64,000 nucleotides of DNA from Allium sativum (lineage: Eukaryota > Streptophyta > Magnoliopsida > Asparagales > Amaryllidaceae). Location: assembly GCA_030737875.1 (NCBI GenBank), contig CM060911.1, forward strand, positions 89,672,599-89,736,598, in the 5' to 3' direction. Shown in pieces: positions 1 to 11,880 of this stretch. Made by a program: the position numbers and the translations under genes. Every line of letters begins with the position of its first letter. Positions within the stretch are counted from its first letter, which is position 1. Under the pieces are notes generated by a model. That model made no database searches. It had not been told where the DNA came from and was given only the letters and a program-made list of their open reading frames with translations.

Positions 1-454
1 CACAGAAGTTGCATTTTCTTTTCTAACGTAGCTTGTTGTCATCATTGTTGTTGTTGTTCTTGCCTCTTTTCTCGGAGTCTACCTTCTTGTTTTGAGACTC
101 ATTCGCCTTGACCTCCTTCTTGCCATTCTTATCTTCTTCATTTAAGAGTGCCATGTCCACTAACTTTTCGCAAGCAGCCCCCATAGATATATGGGTCATT
201 GCCAAGCTGTGTAGAGGCTCATTCAGACCTTTGACGAAGCGAAGGGCCTTCTTGTGCTGGGTGTTTACTAAATCCAGCCCAAATCTGGCAAGCTGATTAA
301 ACTGATTGATGTAGTCCCTGATTGTCATACTCCCTTGTTTAAGAGTTAGGAACTTCTCCATCTACAGGCTTCTTTCAGCTTGGGAGAGGAATTTCATCTC
401 AAACCTCATCATGAAATCTTCCCAAGTTTCCACTGTCCTTGCAGCATGGGTAAC
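1..454 (-). pseudogene. C-terminal half of gag of LTR element A, broken
   Basis: This is the Ty3/gypsy Gag (retrotransposon capsid) region on the minus strand. The stretch reading KFLSQAERSL, then LKQGSM, FNQLARFGLDLVNTQHKKALRFVKGL and AMTH is colinear with the intact gag at 33223-34125. The N-terminal half lies about 44.5 kb away at 44951-45294, because element C inserted in the codons for Val-Thr of the WWEVT motif. An in-frame TAG follows SQAERSL. A second TAG follows the lysine/asparagine-rich linker, just before a cysteine pair (KCNFC) that would start the zinc knuckle at the window edge. The copy is dead. The rest of the element lies outside the window to the left. Confidence 0.9.
450..454. 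repeat. Target-site duplication GTAAC, left of element C
   Basis: GTAAC immediately precedes the LTR start TGATCG. The same five bases follow the other LTR at 44951-44955. Both copies lie in gag codons of element A, and removing the insertion with one TSD restores the gag reading frame. Confidence 0.93.
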
Positions 455-1371
455 TGATCGTCGCTTCCCTATGGATTAGAAAAGCGCGAATTGTGAAATA
501 ATACTGCAAGTGCACTGATCGTGTAGTATGCTGGTCGAATCTCAGGGAGGTAAATTAAATTAAATTATTTATATAATTTCTTGGGCGAGTTAGACGAAGC
601 TTGAGGATTTATTTTGAAAAACAATAAAACTATTATTGAATTGATTACAGATCTGAATCTAATCAAATCTGTATTCAATCCAATTGACCTAAGGAAGCAG
701 TAAAAAGAACAGAAATTGAAATTGCAGAAATTAAAAATAACAAACAGGAATTGAAATTAGGATTACCGCTGAATCTAATCAGACAGTCAAACACTAATGA
801 AAAGAAGTGCAAAATACAACTAGTACTCTACCAAACCTGATTGTGTAGATGGCACTAGTTGCTAAGAAAAAAAAAATATAGAAAAATAAAAGAGAACTAG
901 AAACTTTATTAATGGAGAAGAAGAGAAAATAGTATGGTGGCTACAATGATATTACAAGGGTATTTATAGCAGATAACCAAACCCTAACCCTAATTACCAA
1001 TGAGCCTAGCCATTACATCACCAATTGGTTTACAATGAGAATCTCAAATGGGCCTTAGTTAAATCTATTAAATTTTTGGCCTTTCTTCTTTTCCTCTTGG
1101 TTCTTTGACAAGCCTCCCTTGATTTGAGATGTGCATGACATTTTAATCAATCATTTTCTTGTCCAATAGCAACTAGATGTGAGATCTTCATCTACAATTC
1201 TTCAAAATGTAAATATATAGCAATCTGATCTCCATTTCTCTACTTTTCTGGTTTCATGCGGGCTGGGTTAGAATATCTTTAAAAGTGACATAACAATATC
1301 CAAGTAATATTTATTTATATACAAAAGATAAGATATAAGAGCATAAAATAAACACATTTCTATGTTAATTA
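455..1371 (-). repeat. 3' LTR of element C
   Basis: It aligns end to end with 44033-44950. It starts TGATCG and ends TTAATTA, where the partner ends TTAATCA, so one C-to-T change destroyed the terminal CA. No coding sequence is seen. Confidence 0.93.
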
Positions 1372-4300
1372 AATACCCCCACACTTATCTTTTACTCTTC
1401 CTCGAGTAAAACAAGAAATGAAAAACTAAACTAGACAGGTTACACTTTCGTAGGAAACACGATTGCATTAAGCACATGCAACAAGCCGTTAAACCTCTAG
1501 GTGTTCCTAGTAGGACGAGTGGTGTCTCATGAGGGTTTTCAGCGGATACTACCCACAAAATCCAAATGCAGTTTGATATGGTTCTAATGTAACTACATGG
1601 ATGCAGAGGACTTATGCAATTGAAAACAAAAAAAAAATTGAAAACACGACTTGTTTCAGGAAAGTGGTACAACAAATTAAGTTGACAAATTTTAATCAGT
1701 TGATTTTATTTTAGATACCTCAACTTGTTACAAATTTTCAACACAATTCAAGTTTTCAAATGTTAAATTCCAGTTTGGCCAGTTGGTTTAGTTGATAACA
1801 TAGTGCAGCCATGAAATAAATTCTTAGTTTTCTTATCACAGTTTGTGAAGTGGTATTCTAATTTCCTTGTCTATGGCTAGTCAAATCAATAAGGTCAAGA
1901 AATGTTTGGGCATCATTGCTTATTCTCTCTCTATAAAAGTTAAAATTTATGATTAATTACATACACCTAACTTAAAGACCAAGGTATACCACCCATACAA
2001 TGCCTTGCGGACTGACGGAGAGTTGGGATAGAGCTAGGCGGATTGTGCAGACCGACGCTGACTTTGTCAACAACATGTCAGTAATCCTTAGGTGTCCAAT
2101 CTCATAAAATGAAACCAAGATATTCCAACGTTGACTTTGTCAACAACTTGTCGGATAGAGCTTGGTGGGTTTGCACACCAACGCTCGATATACAAGCAAT
2201 GTTAGATACCCTTGGATTTATTATTATTGAAAATATAAGAACAAAAGAGAGTTACGCGAAATCAGCTAATCACAACTTAGTTTTAATGATTCGAAAAGCC
2301 AATATAAGTGTTTTAAGTCCTCCACTAATTAAACAAAGACTACAATTTAGAATAAACTTCATGGCCATCACCTAAGAATCTCCTTATGCACTAGTTACAC
2401 TATTATCCCTCAAAATTAAACTTTTCATTATATTTCTTATTTGATCTTAGTTAAGAGAGGAAAATACTATCAACTGATTAATAATCCTTAACTTATTTTG
2501 TTGTATCAGTCTAAAATGAGTCGTATTTTAAAAAAAAAAAAGGTATGTTACTACGATCTAAAATGTATGGTGGTTCTATCTAATGCATGAAAGTAAAAAG
2601 GGAAAATTAAAGAAAAATAAAAATGGATGCAATGCAGACTCCCCCCACACTAGATCTAAACACTCCACACCGTAACGTCTCCTAAATTTGAAAGATCGTA
2701 CCCAAAGGTGAATGAGTTGCAAAATTATTTGTAAAATAAAATGAAGTTTAGCCACTATATGTGAATGCCAATCATAAACAAAATGAAATCTATAACGGTG
2801 ATGAGTGTTATGTGAAAAATGAGATTTTCTTTTTCCCCCACTCTTGCCTCTATCGAAAATGATGTATAATGATTTCCTATCTGGTTTTTGAGGTACAATA
2901 GGCATGTCAATAAATTCTAAAATCAAAATTTTTCATATGAAAATGTTGTCATGCCAATGATTTATATAATTACGATGCAGATTATCCTGTAAAATTTTCT
3001 CAGGTTTTTCTTCTTGGTCCTCGGTAAGATTAGAGACCAAGATTATGGGAGAATTTTTCGAAAAGTCCAAGTGATCATACTCAAAGTCTTATGGCAGGGG
3101 TTTGAGGTCTAACTTAGGAAGTTCGTGTATCACATTGGTCAATGTTCCTTGGTTAGATTCATATGACATAGGTTTCGGGTCAAGAAGTTCATTTAATTCA
3201 GAAATGTATTAGAGCTCATCGAAATCAGAGTTAAAATGGTTAAAACACATTTTCAAGGCTTCAGAAATGTCAATAAAAGTTTCATCAACTTTGGTCTGAA
3301 TCATGCTAATTTTATCAATCTCCAAATCCCTAGAAGAATGATTGTGGCTAAGACTTTTCTCATTCATCATTATCACACATGGAAAATCCAAAACTTAAAT
3401 TTGACACAAGCAGCTGTTATTACAAAATAAATAACGTACTCAAATATAATTTATTAGTTGATAATCTCGATTTAAAGGGGGAAGAGGGTCTTATGGCCGT
3501 TCATGTATAGTATAAATACTAAGGGATACGACCAATGTTTTACGGGTAGTATTCAACCTCTTTTGCTAGAAGTTCAATAAATTGAACTAATATATATCCG
3601 CGATCAAACCGTTGAGATAATCAATTTCATAAAATACACTCGAGCAGTCAAATATTTTGAAAATCAAATCATATTTTATTCTTGAATAGCGATGAGAATG
3701 ATGCTTATAATTTTGGAAATTTGTTCCTCACTAAATCAATGTAGAAATTTCAACCAACATAACAGTCACACAAGAATAATTGCAGAAATAAAAATTATAA
3801 AAGCAAGCCGCTGCCCTGCAAATTTTTTTTTAAAAGCAATGCCTATATTTTCTTTGCAGCAGAGCACCTGTAGTGTTCAAAAATTATTACAGTGGGGCAT
3901 GGCTGTCCATCCAGAAAAAATGAGTAGTGCCAATGATTGAAATCTCACTATTTGCAATTTCTTCTGATTTCTGAATTCTTGATTTGTTGCTTGAACTCCA
4001 GTCACTTTGTCCTTGGTTTGAAACTCTTTTATTTTATTTTTGGTTTTTTTTAATGAAGTAAATAACAAAAAAAAGCACAAGAAAATATCAGGTTGTGGTA
4101 GGTTAAAGAAAGTTTGGAATTTTTTGAGAGAATTCTTGTGGATGGGGTTGGTTTGTGCATTGTGGCAGAAGTGCGGTGGGAAGGAGGGATTGAAGAAGAT
4201 GGTGCTGAAGTGTAGATTGAAAAAAAAAACTGTGGTGAAATGAGATTATGTGAGAGAGAGGGGTATTTATCAGAGGGGAAGAAATGAAGCAGGGAAGAAT

Positions 4301-5539
4301 AATTGAAAAGAATTTTTTTTATGTCTTTGCCTTTTTCTTATTAGTGTTGAAAAGCGGACAAATAGGAAAGAAAGAAATGACAAAAAAATTGGGTAGAGAG
4401 ATTTCAGAAAAGAAAGAGAATTTTAAAGGAAGAAAGGAAAGTAATTGTAAAAGATTTGGAAAAGAAATTGTGAAGGGAAAGCATAAAAGAGAAGACAAAA
4501 AAAGAAAGAATTTTTTCTTTTGCTTATTGTTGTAAAATTAGAAGAGAGAGAAAAAAATGAAAAAGGAAAAACTTGAAAAGGGAAAGAAATTAATGGAGAA
4601 AGAAAGAAAATTAATTACAAGGCAGAGAAGAGAAATTTATAAAAGGATTTTTTTTTCTTCAGCAAATTGTAAAAGAAGAAAGGATGTGAGATATTAGTAA
4701 GAGGAGAAAAAAAAAGGAGAAAGAAGTTGAAAATAGGGAAGAAATAAAAGAAAAATGGCAAGATTTTTTTTTAACTTGTAAAAGAAGAATGAGAAGCAAT
4801 TGTATTGAAAATTGGAAAGGAGGAATAAAGAGGGAAGAAATCAAAAGAGGATTTTTATTTTTATTTTTTTAAAAGAAAGGAAATTTGTAAGAGATGAAAA
4901 GAAATCAAATGTATTGAGAACAAGAAAGACAAAAGAAGAAAGGAAAAAATTGCAAAAGAGGAATCTTTTTTTTTTTGAAATTTTAAAAAGAAAAAGAATG
5001 CAGATGATTGGAAAGAAAGTGGAAAGATGGAAAGAATAAAGGAAAATTGATAGTTTTTTTTAATGAAGGAGAGAGTAGGAAAGAAATAAATGAAAAAATG
5101 GAAAGAGAGATTGTAAAAGGTTAATGAGAAATGCAATTGGAAAGAAATTTAAAAAATGCAAGTTTTTTTTATGAAAATTTGAACAAGAAGAAAGGGAAAG
5201 AAATGGATGGGAAAAAGAAAAACAAAAATGGAAAAAAAATAAAGAGGAAGGAAATAAGAGAAAAAAGCAAGGTTTTTTGAGTAGGGAGGAAGGGTAGAAG
5301 GAATTGAGTAAAGAAATAAAAGCAGACAAAAACAAGAAAGAAACCAAAGTAGACAGAAAAGAAATTGTGAAAGTTTTTTTTTTTAAGAAAGTAGTAGATG
5401 GAAGATGGAAACAAATAAAAAGAAAAGGAAAGGGAAAAGAAAAATGTGAAGATCGGCGAGGTGGTAGAAAGATGGAAAGAAATTGAAGAAAAATTAGGAA
5501 GTTTCTTTTTTTTGTATGTATTTATTCTTTTGGAAGAAG
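1372..5539 (-). other. Internal domain of element C, non-coding, including a long purine-rich tract
   Basis: Minus-strand order from the left LTR: polypurine tract (1372-1386), then AT-rich sequence with no conserved protein. A local duplication around 2000-2190 repeats the words TTGTCAACAAC and GATAGAGCT. A second purine run resembling the polypurine tract lies at 2638-2652. From about 4040 to 5520 the plus strand is almost pure A and G (GAAAGAAAA-like, interspersed with T runs). Open frames here translate to low-complexity Lys/Glu or Phe/Ser/Leu strings and are not credible proteins. Confidence 0.75.
1375..1386 (-). promoter_or_regulatory. Polypurine tract of element C
   Basis: On the minus strand AAGTGTGGGGG lies directly upstream of the 3' LTR. 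G-rich tracts of this form prime plus-strand synthesis in Athila/Tat-type elements. Position and orientation agree with the primer site at the other end. Confidence 0.8.
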
Positions 5540-5544
5540 GAATT
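5540..5544. repeat. Target-site duplication GAATT of element D
   Basis: GAATT lies directly left of the LTR start at 5545 and is repeated at 43711-43715 directly right of the other LTR. This fixes both ends of element D within the purine-rich interior of C. Confidence 0.92.
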
Positions 5545-7075
5545 TGTAACACCCCACCTCCGTTAAGGTCACTCACAAAGGGAATGCCTTAACTTTGATG
5601 GAGCATTTTAGTAAACAGAACAGAATATTACAAGACAGATATAAAAATTATACTTGAAAAACTTTATAACTTTATTGCAGCGGACATAAATCAATTTGGT
5701 TACAACTTTACCAAAAACTCAAGTACATATATATCAGCCTTGTTCAAAAGCCATCAGAGTACAAAACATTAAAATCATAATCCCTACCAAAGATGCCAGA
5801 AAAAGACAAGCCATACTTTAAGCACTTCAAGCAGGAAGAAAGATCCGGATCAAGCTAGAGTATTCCCTCTTGGAAAACCTTGGGGGGGGGGGACGGAAGA
5901 AAAGAGGCGAAACAACAAGGGTCAGACATAAAGTCTGGCAAGTCCAGTGACTTTTAGTTATGAACAGATAATAATGTCATGGCATGCAAATAAAACTGGA
6001 TGAGAGATAACAGGAAACGGGAATAACAGATATACTTAGGTTAAACAGAAGAAACATGATGATATTACTTTTCACTTCTCTGCACTATCTAGTATAACAG
6101 GATTAGGCGTTACCCTAATGTCTAAACAGAAACAGAAACCGAATAATGGGCCTTTACCACCCTAACAGAAGGTACAGAAACATAATGCTAATAATGGGAC
6201 TTTACCACCCGAACAGAAAGTACAGAAGCAGAATGCTAGTAATGGCCCTTTTACCACACGGATAGAGACAGAAACAAAAACAGAATAATCCCTACGGAAA
6301 TAGAATGTTAGAATTAGGTGTACACTAGTAAATGGGCCTTTACCACCTGAACAGACGGTACCATGCAGATAGGTGTTGCCACCCAACAGAAATAGACGGT
6401 ACCAAGAGAAACAGACAGAACCGAGTGTACCCTAAAACCCTACCCCAAGCGATAGACTCCCTAAACATAAATACCCTGTGTCGGCTCCACAATAGGGTGT
6501 ATCACTCCCTAAAGTGACAACCAATTGGCACAGGCCTATTTACTGATGTCACGGCGTCTTACATCCTCAGAGGCAGACCGGGATCCATGCACGCACATGA
6601 CCCGGTAGGAACGCACCATCAACAGCCCTCGCTATTATCAGAATGAACCACTTATAATTAGTTCAGTAAGCGTGCCCGGACCCTACATACTGTTGGGTCA
6701 AAGTTTTGATACCAGAAAGGGTTACTGACTAATATGTGTCCCAAACAATAGATGACACAAGTAATTCCCCTCCTAACCTTGTGTCCCTAGACTAACATAC
6801 TCCAGATTAATTTGTTTACAAGTTCAGACATACAGAGTTCAGGTCAACTAGTTCACAGATCAGAAAATCAAGTTAATAAGTTTTCAGACTAATGGATCAG
6901 ACATACAGATTTAACATATTTACAGGCTTGTCTAACTTTGTACTGGGCCTACAGATTCATGAAACGGGTTTATTAACTTCATTAGTCCAGTTGGTTTAAC
7001 CATATCCACCCAACACGTTTTAGACATCATATTTATCTCAGATTTTCATTAAATATTAATGCCAGACCTCTCACA

Positions 7076-7259
7076 TTAGACTGACAATTTGCGGCTACTG
7101 GTTAGGCCGGTTGGTTCCGGGTAGATTTCTGCCACAAATTGAGTCTAACCTCGGGTTTCAAGAATGTTATGACTAACTTCTCACATTTGAACCTATTGTT
7201 TCCGGCCACTAGATGTGTCGGGCGGTTCCGGGCAGGATTACGCCGCAAACTCATTCTAA
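7076..7259 (-). other. Paired inverted-repeat (hairpin) module in the LTR of D, left copy
   Basis: Two tandem units. Unit one has outer arms TTAGAC/GTCTAA and inner arms AATTTGCGGC/GCCACAAATT with one mismatch. Unit two has a decayed outer arm (TTTGAA against TTCTAA) and inner arms GTTTCCGGC/GCCGCAAAC with one mismatch. Both enclose a conserved GC-rich loop (GGTTCCGGG on the plus strand). The same module occurs in the LTRs of A and B with different arms that are still complementary. Confidence 0.8.
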
Positions 7260-8689
7260 CCTCGAGTTAGCCATGTTTATCTTTGCGTCCAATTAATTAA
7301 TAATTTACCATTTATGCCCATGCCTAATATACATGTCAATTATTCATAACTATATCCAATTCAGATTATGTCAATAACAGACTAAATATATCAACTCAGC
7401 AGATAACAGATTTCGCAGATTAGGCGACTTAACAGATTTAGCAGATTAAACAATTTAGCATATAACGGATTAGGCATTTTCTGCAGACTTAGTAGATGAC
7501 CGATTTAGCAGATGAATAGATCTAGCAGATTAGGCAATATAGCAGAACTAGCAAATTAGGAAATATAACAGATTAAGCAGATAACGGATTAAGCAATTTA
7601 ACGGATTTAGCAGATAACAGATTTAGCAGATTATATATATATCTAAAACTCTATTTACCTATCTTGCCTAATCCTAGATTTAGCCTAAACTTACATGACT
7701 AAATCAAGGTCATAATTCATAATACAATATATGCCCCAAATCTTAGCCTTAATATTCCCATTATAGATCATGTCAAAACTAGATTTAATATTCTAGTTTA
7801 CCATTTTTGTCCAAGACTAATATGCATGTAAATCATTCTCTATCATAGCCAATTCAAATTATGCCAACATATTTATTGACTTAATTAAGCTACGCTCAAT
7901 GTTTCAACAAGTTCTCCAAGTACTCATGAAATGGCCCTAGCAAAAAGGAATAGGAGATAAGCACAAGAAAGAATAAGCATGAAATAATGAACCAAATACA
8001 ATGATAATGGCCCCACTAGGCTCGATGTACATAACAGTGAATGGGAATAAACTAGCAAAGTTACATACTAAATATGAGATCTAGTATCATTAAGGGAATA
8101 GGCATAAGAAACTAGCTACAATAGTCATGGGCGACAAATCACAATAGTTTCTTATTCAATGTCATAGGCAATAGTCTCATAGTCATGAATCATAATCATA
8201 GGCAATAGTCTCATAGTCATGAATCATAGTCATAGGCAATAGTTTCATGTTCAATTATGCATTATTCATTATTTGTCCCAAAATTTAGCGTTCGTGCGTT
8301 AATCTCTTATGAGATTCGGCGTAGGCTCATAGTAGCCTGGTTATAGTACAGAAAGAAGAAAGAGATACAGAATAAGATAGATCTAAACAGAACAGAACAA
8401 ACATAACCTCAGATTCAGATTTACGATTTATGCCACAATCATAATTAACGTTTATATCGAAAAATAACTGTACATGCCTTTCGTGGCTAAAGAAAAGGAT
8501 TATAAATCGAATTTGATGCAGAAACGCTGATTAATCTTCTTCGATTGTTGTTGCAGCTCTAAACTTTAATTTGAATTGTGAATGAACACTTGAGATTTGA
8601 TTTAGAGGCGGCGGCTAGGGTTTCAGAGAGAGTTTGTTAGCATAATGGTGTCATAGACAATATTTTATGAATTAGGGTTAGGTTAATCA

Positions 8690-8701
8690 CATATTTATAG
8701 G
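8690..8701 (-). promoter_or_regulatory. TATA box of the D LTR (left copy)
   Basis: The minus strand reads CTATAAATATG about 390 bases from the 5' end of the LTR. The same sequence is kept in the other LTR near 43312-43321. It marks a short U3, with most of the LTR downstream and so transcribed. Confidence 0.65.
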
Positions 8702-9090
8702 AGTAGAGAGTGTTTCAGAACCATTAGATCACCCTAGAAGCCATCAGGTCCGTCCAGCACATCAAAAATCGTCATTAGGACTCTCTAGAACCTTGTGCAG
8801 GTTTCTGGCTCGACATGGGCGCACTTCCCAAGTGCGCCAGTGTATTTTTGTGCTAGCGCACTTCACAAGTGCGCCAGTGCATTTCTGGCATGTTTACGGT
8901 TTTTCTGCCTAACTTCGTTCGTCCATATCTCCTTCATACGGTATCCGTTTTACGCAAACTCGGACTCTATCTCAAGAAGAATTTCGAGATGAACGCAATG
9001 TCGCAACCCGTTTCCCTTAATTCTTCCCCTAAAAATTAAGTATACTTTAATTTGTTACTTATACGGTCAATAAAAATACGGGGTGTTACA

Positions 9091-9104
9091 TTCTCCACTC
9101 CTTA
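9091..9104 (-). promoter_or_regulatory. Polypurine tract of element D
   Basis: The minus strand reads AAGGAGTGGAGAA directly upstream of the 3' LTR. This matches AAGGAGGGGAGAA at the same position in element B (35158-35170). Confidence 0.8.
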
Positions 9105-9809
9105 AAGGATTTCGTCCCCGAAATCTTCAAGTTAAGAAGAATGTGTCCTACCATCCAATCATCCGTCTACTCAACAAACATCCACAAGCATCGATTTTGC
9201 TTAGAAAACTTCTAATGTTGTATGAACATATGCAAAAGTGTGTGTATATGTCTCCTGTCTAATGCAAAGATTAGGCGGTCTACTGATTCAGTTGACCTCC
9301 TCAATGCGAACCATGTTGGTGCCATGAGTCCAATTATGTATGCAAAAAATCCTATTTGATACACATCATTTCTATATGTGTGCATAATCATTCATCCAAT
9401 TGCTACATCTATGTGATGAATCATTCATTTTGCATCCACAAAATTGAAAATGCACACACATCCATATGCAGTATGAGAGTGTTTTCGAGCCGATCTAGTG
9501 CCTAGTGTGTGTATATGCATCCACGAGCAACCACTAGAAACCACTTGCATCCACTGACAACCATCAAACATAACATGTCTCAAACACATGTTTACACCCA
9601 TTGATTCCTACCTAAAGTTCGAAGATTCGATCGATACGATACAGTCGAATGATGGAAGCGAGTACAGATGAAACAAAAACTTGGTTTCCATTAGAACATG
9701 GTTGAGGGAATAATTTCCCTAAGTATCGGCCCCGAAGACCGAAACCAACATCAGATTGACACCCAGAGGATTACCCTCTTTAGACAATGTCAAAATTGAA
9801 AATCTTAAC
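9105..9809 (-). other. 3' internal segment of element D, non-coding
   Basis: It is colinear with 34480-35157 of element B in reverse orientation, for example the ATTTCGTCC/CCGAAATC phrase and the CCACTAGCAACCACTTGCATCC-like repeats. There is no pol homology and no credible ORF. It ends in the TTAAC target duplication (9805-9809) where element B is inserted. Confidence 0.8.
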
Positions 9810-9963
9810 TATAACACCCCGTATTTTCTGTAAACATAAGAGTTCAAAATCAAGGTATAATTAATTTTGAGGAGAAGAAATAAGGGAAACGGGTTGCGCC
9901 ATTGTGTTTGTCTCGGAAAAATATGCGAAATAGAGTCCGAATTTGCGTAAATCGGAGTCCGTA
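9810..9963 (+). repeat. 5' LTR of element B, first 154 bp
   Basis: It starts TATAACACCCC where the 3' LTR has TGTAACACCCC, so the terminal TG is mutated to TA. It ends CCGTA, where the Helitron begins, and the LTR resumes at 29658 with TGAAGAAG, matching the uninterrupted sequence at 35322-35336. Confidence 0.93.
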
Positions 9964-10254
9964 TCTATACTATACTATTAAAGCTGAGTTTAGTTTCTAA
10001 TGCTCACAAGTCTCCTCCAATATCTTAACAAAAATGGCTCTGGTGGTGACACGTGTATTCAAAAGCTGAAGAGTCCATTTTCCATCGCAAACATTTATAC
10101 CAGTTTGTTTTCGTTGTAAATCCCAAGAGCCTCCATTTTCTATCTCAAAACGTTATGCCCTAATTTATCTTCGTTCCCAATCGCTGGCAAGTACCCCTAA
10201 ATCGGTTTCCACCAACTTCTAATTTTCTTATCTTTGAACATTCATCACTCTGCT

Positions 10255-10572
10255 CTGCGATGAAATATCGGCGAGATATCTTTGTGCAACGCATAGCTGA
10301 CAGGTTAATCCACGGCGATATGCCATTGTGCTGTTGTTGTTCGACTTCAACGATCATATAATCGGTTAGTGATTTCAGCGATCTTCCTGTTCTGCATTCA
10401 AAAATTTGGGTTTCTGCGATGAAATATCGGTGAGATATCTTTATGCAACGCATAGCTGACAGATTCATCCACGGCGATATGCGATTGTGCTGTTGTTGTT
10501 CGACTTCAACGATCATATAATCGGTTAGTGATTTCAGCGATCTTCCTGTTCTGCATCCAAAAATTTGGGTTT
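10255..10572 (+). repeat. 159-bp tandem duplication (two copies) near the Helitron 5' end
   Basis: Units 10255-10413 and 10414-10572 both start CTGCGATGAAATATCGG and end in CAAAAATTTGGGTTT. They differ at a handful of sites. The minus strand stays open across both units, but the translation has no recognisable domain. Confidence 0.88.
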
Positions 10573-11880
10573 CTGCTATTTGTACTGTGGATTCAAACTT
10601 TCTTAGGAAGCTTTGTTTTTTATTCAACCTCCCCCAAATTAGGTAATAGATAATATCTATATTTTGGTTCAGTCATGCACTTCATGTTCTGTTGATTACT
10701 AGGATTTTGATTTCAAATTTAAGAATTTGTGTTTTGGATTAAGTTTGCAATGATTAAAATTCAGCAACATAGTTTTTTACACTGAGATGTCGATTGCAAA
10801 ACTTATATTAATGGAAGATAGGTCTACACAACATAAACAGCCTTGCATATGAGAACCATCATCTGTTTTAAATAGTTTACTAAAATAGTTGAATTGGTTG
10901 TCAGATTAGTAAAAATTGTCCTGACTTTTGAAAATTATCTTCGTCAGAAAAGAACCCATTGTATGCAAAGAAGGGATAGGTGTGAAAAGGTATATGGGGC
11001 TTGAATGGTGCTTTCTTACTAATTTTTGTGCAAATGAGTTTTAACCATTGTCTGATATTATTGTATATAAAATTAAAGTAACCCATGAACCTGGCAGAGT
11101 TCTTTGATTCATAATTTTCCCTGGGACTTTTCTGTTATGGCCTTGAAATCAAATATTACTTATTCTTATTTTACTGTATGATTTATACATACGTAGCCAT
11201 TATATTGCGATCATAATGTATATATTTTTCATTTGCAATCCATCATATTAACCACAAATTTAGTTCACGTTGCCTTAAAATTACTTTCATATGAATAACT
11301 TTTAGAGTTATTCTGTTGGATGCTCATTGCGCAATATATTGTGTAATTGGTATCAAGATTGTTAATAGCAGTAGAGTCCATCATAGATTATTTCCATTTA
11401 TACATAATTTACCTAATATTTTCACACAATTACATACCCTCTTATGTAATTCCAACCACATGTATTTGCTAGCTATTGCACTTTCGATGACCTTTCCCTT
11501 GAATTGGTGTTGTTGTTCTGACTAATCTAAGTCTTCCTATTGATTCATGTTTATTTTAAAATTAGAGGAATGATTGTGAAAGAGATAATAAATTATGGGC
11601 TCATCTTTTTTCAGTACACATGATTGCAATCATGGGTAATCATACAGTGTACCTTTAACGTCCATCCATAAAAGGAAACCTTGCTTTAGGCTAGATTGTT
11701 AACAAAAGTGTACTCCGACCATATCATTTGTTTTTGGTTCACAATATGATATTCGTTCTCATTTAAATATGCTGCTTTATTTTTTTATTTCCATAATTTT
11801 CCCATTTTGTTTTAGATAATATTGCATCGTACTTCATTTGCACCTTGGGAACCTAACTTGCATTCGAGCATTTACTTGGA

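Larger units (their letters stand above)
5545..9090 (-). repeat. 3' LTR of element D
   Basis: It matches 40135-43710 over its full length. On the minus strand it runs from TGTAACACCCC at 9090 to the end at 5545. It contains a palindrome cassette near 8810-8890, a TATA box near 8690-8701, short repeats of CAGATTTAGCAGAT type at 7380-7640, direct repeats of a CATAGTCATGAATCATAGTCATAGGCAATAG phrase-like unit near 8150-8250, paired hairpins at 7076-7259 and an 11-G run at 5882-5892. Confidence 0.93.

Noticed and set aside
4040..5576. Several open frames on both strands of 60-135 codons
   Set aside because: They arise from the purine-rich tract and translate to low-complexity Lys/Glu or Phe/Ser/Leu strings, with no domain and no splice context.
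8150..8250. Regularly spaced direct repeats resembling a CRISPR array
   Set aside because: These are degenerate tandem repeats within an LTR in a plant genome. Spacers are not unique and no cas genes exist.
10160..10627. 155-codon open frame on the minus strand of the Helitron
   Set aside because: It spans a 159-bp tandem duplication whose unit length is a multiple of three, so openness is inherited twice from one short frame. No recognisable domain.
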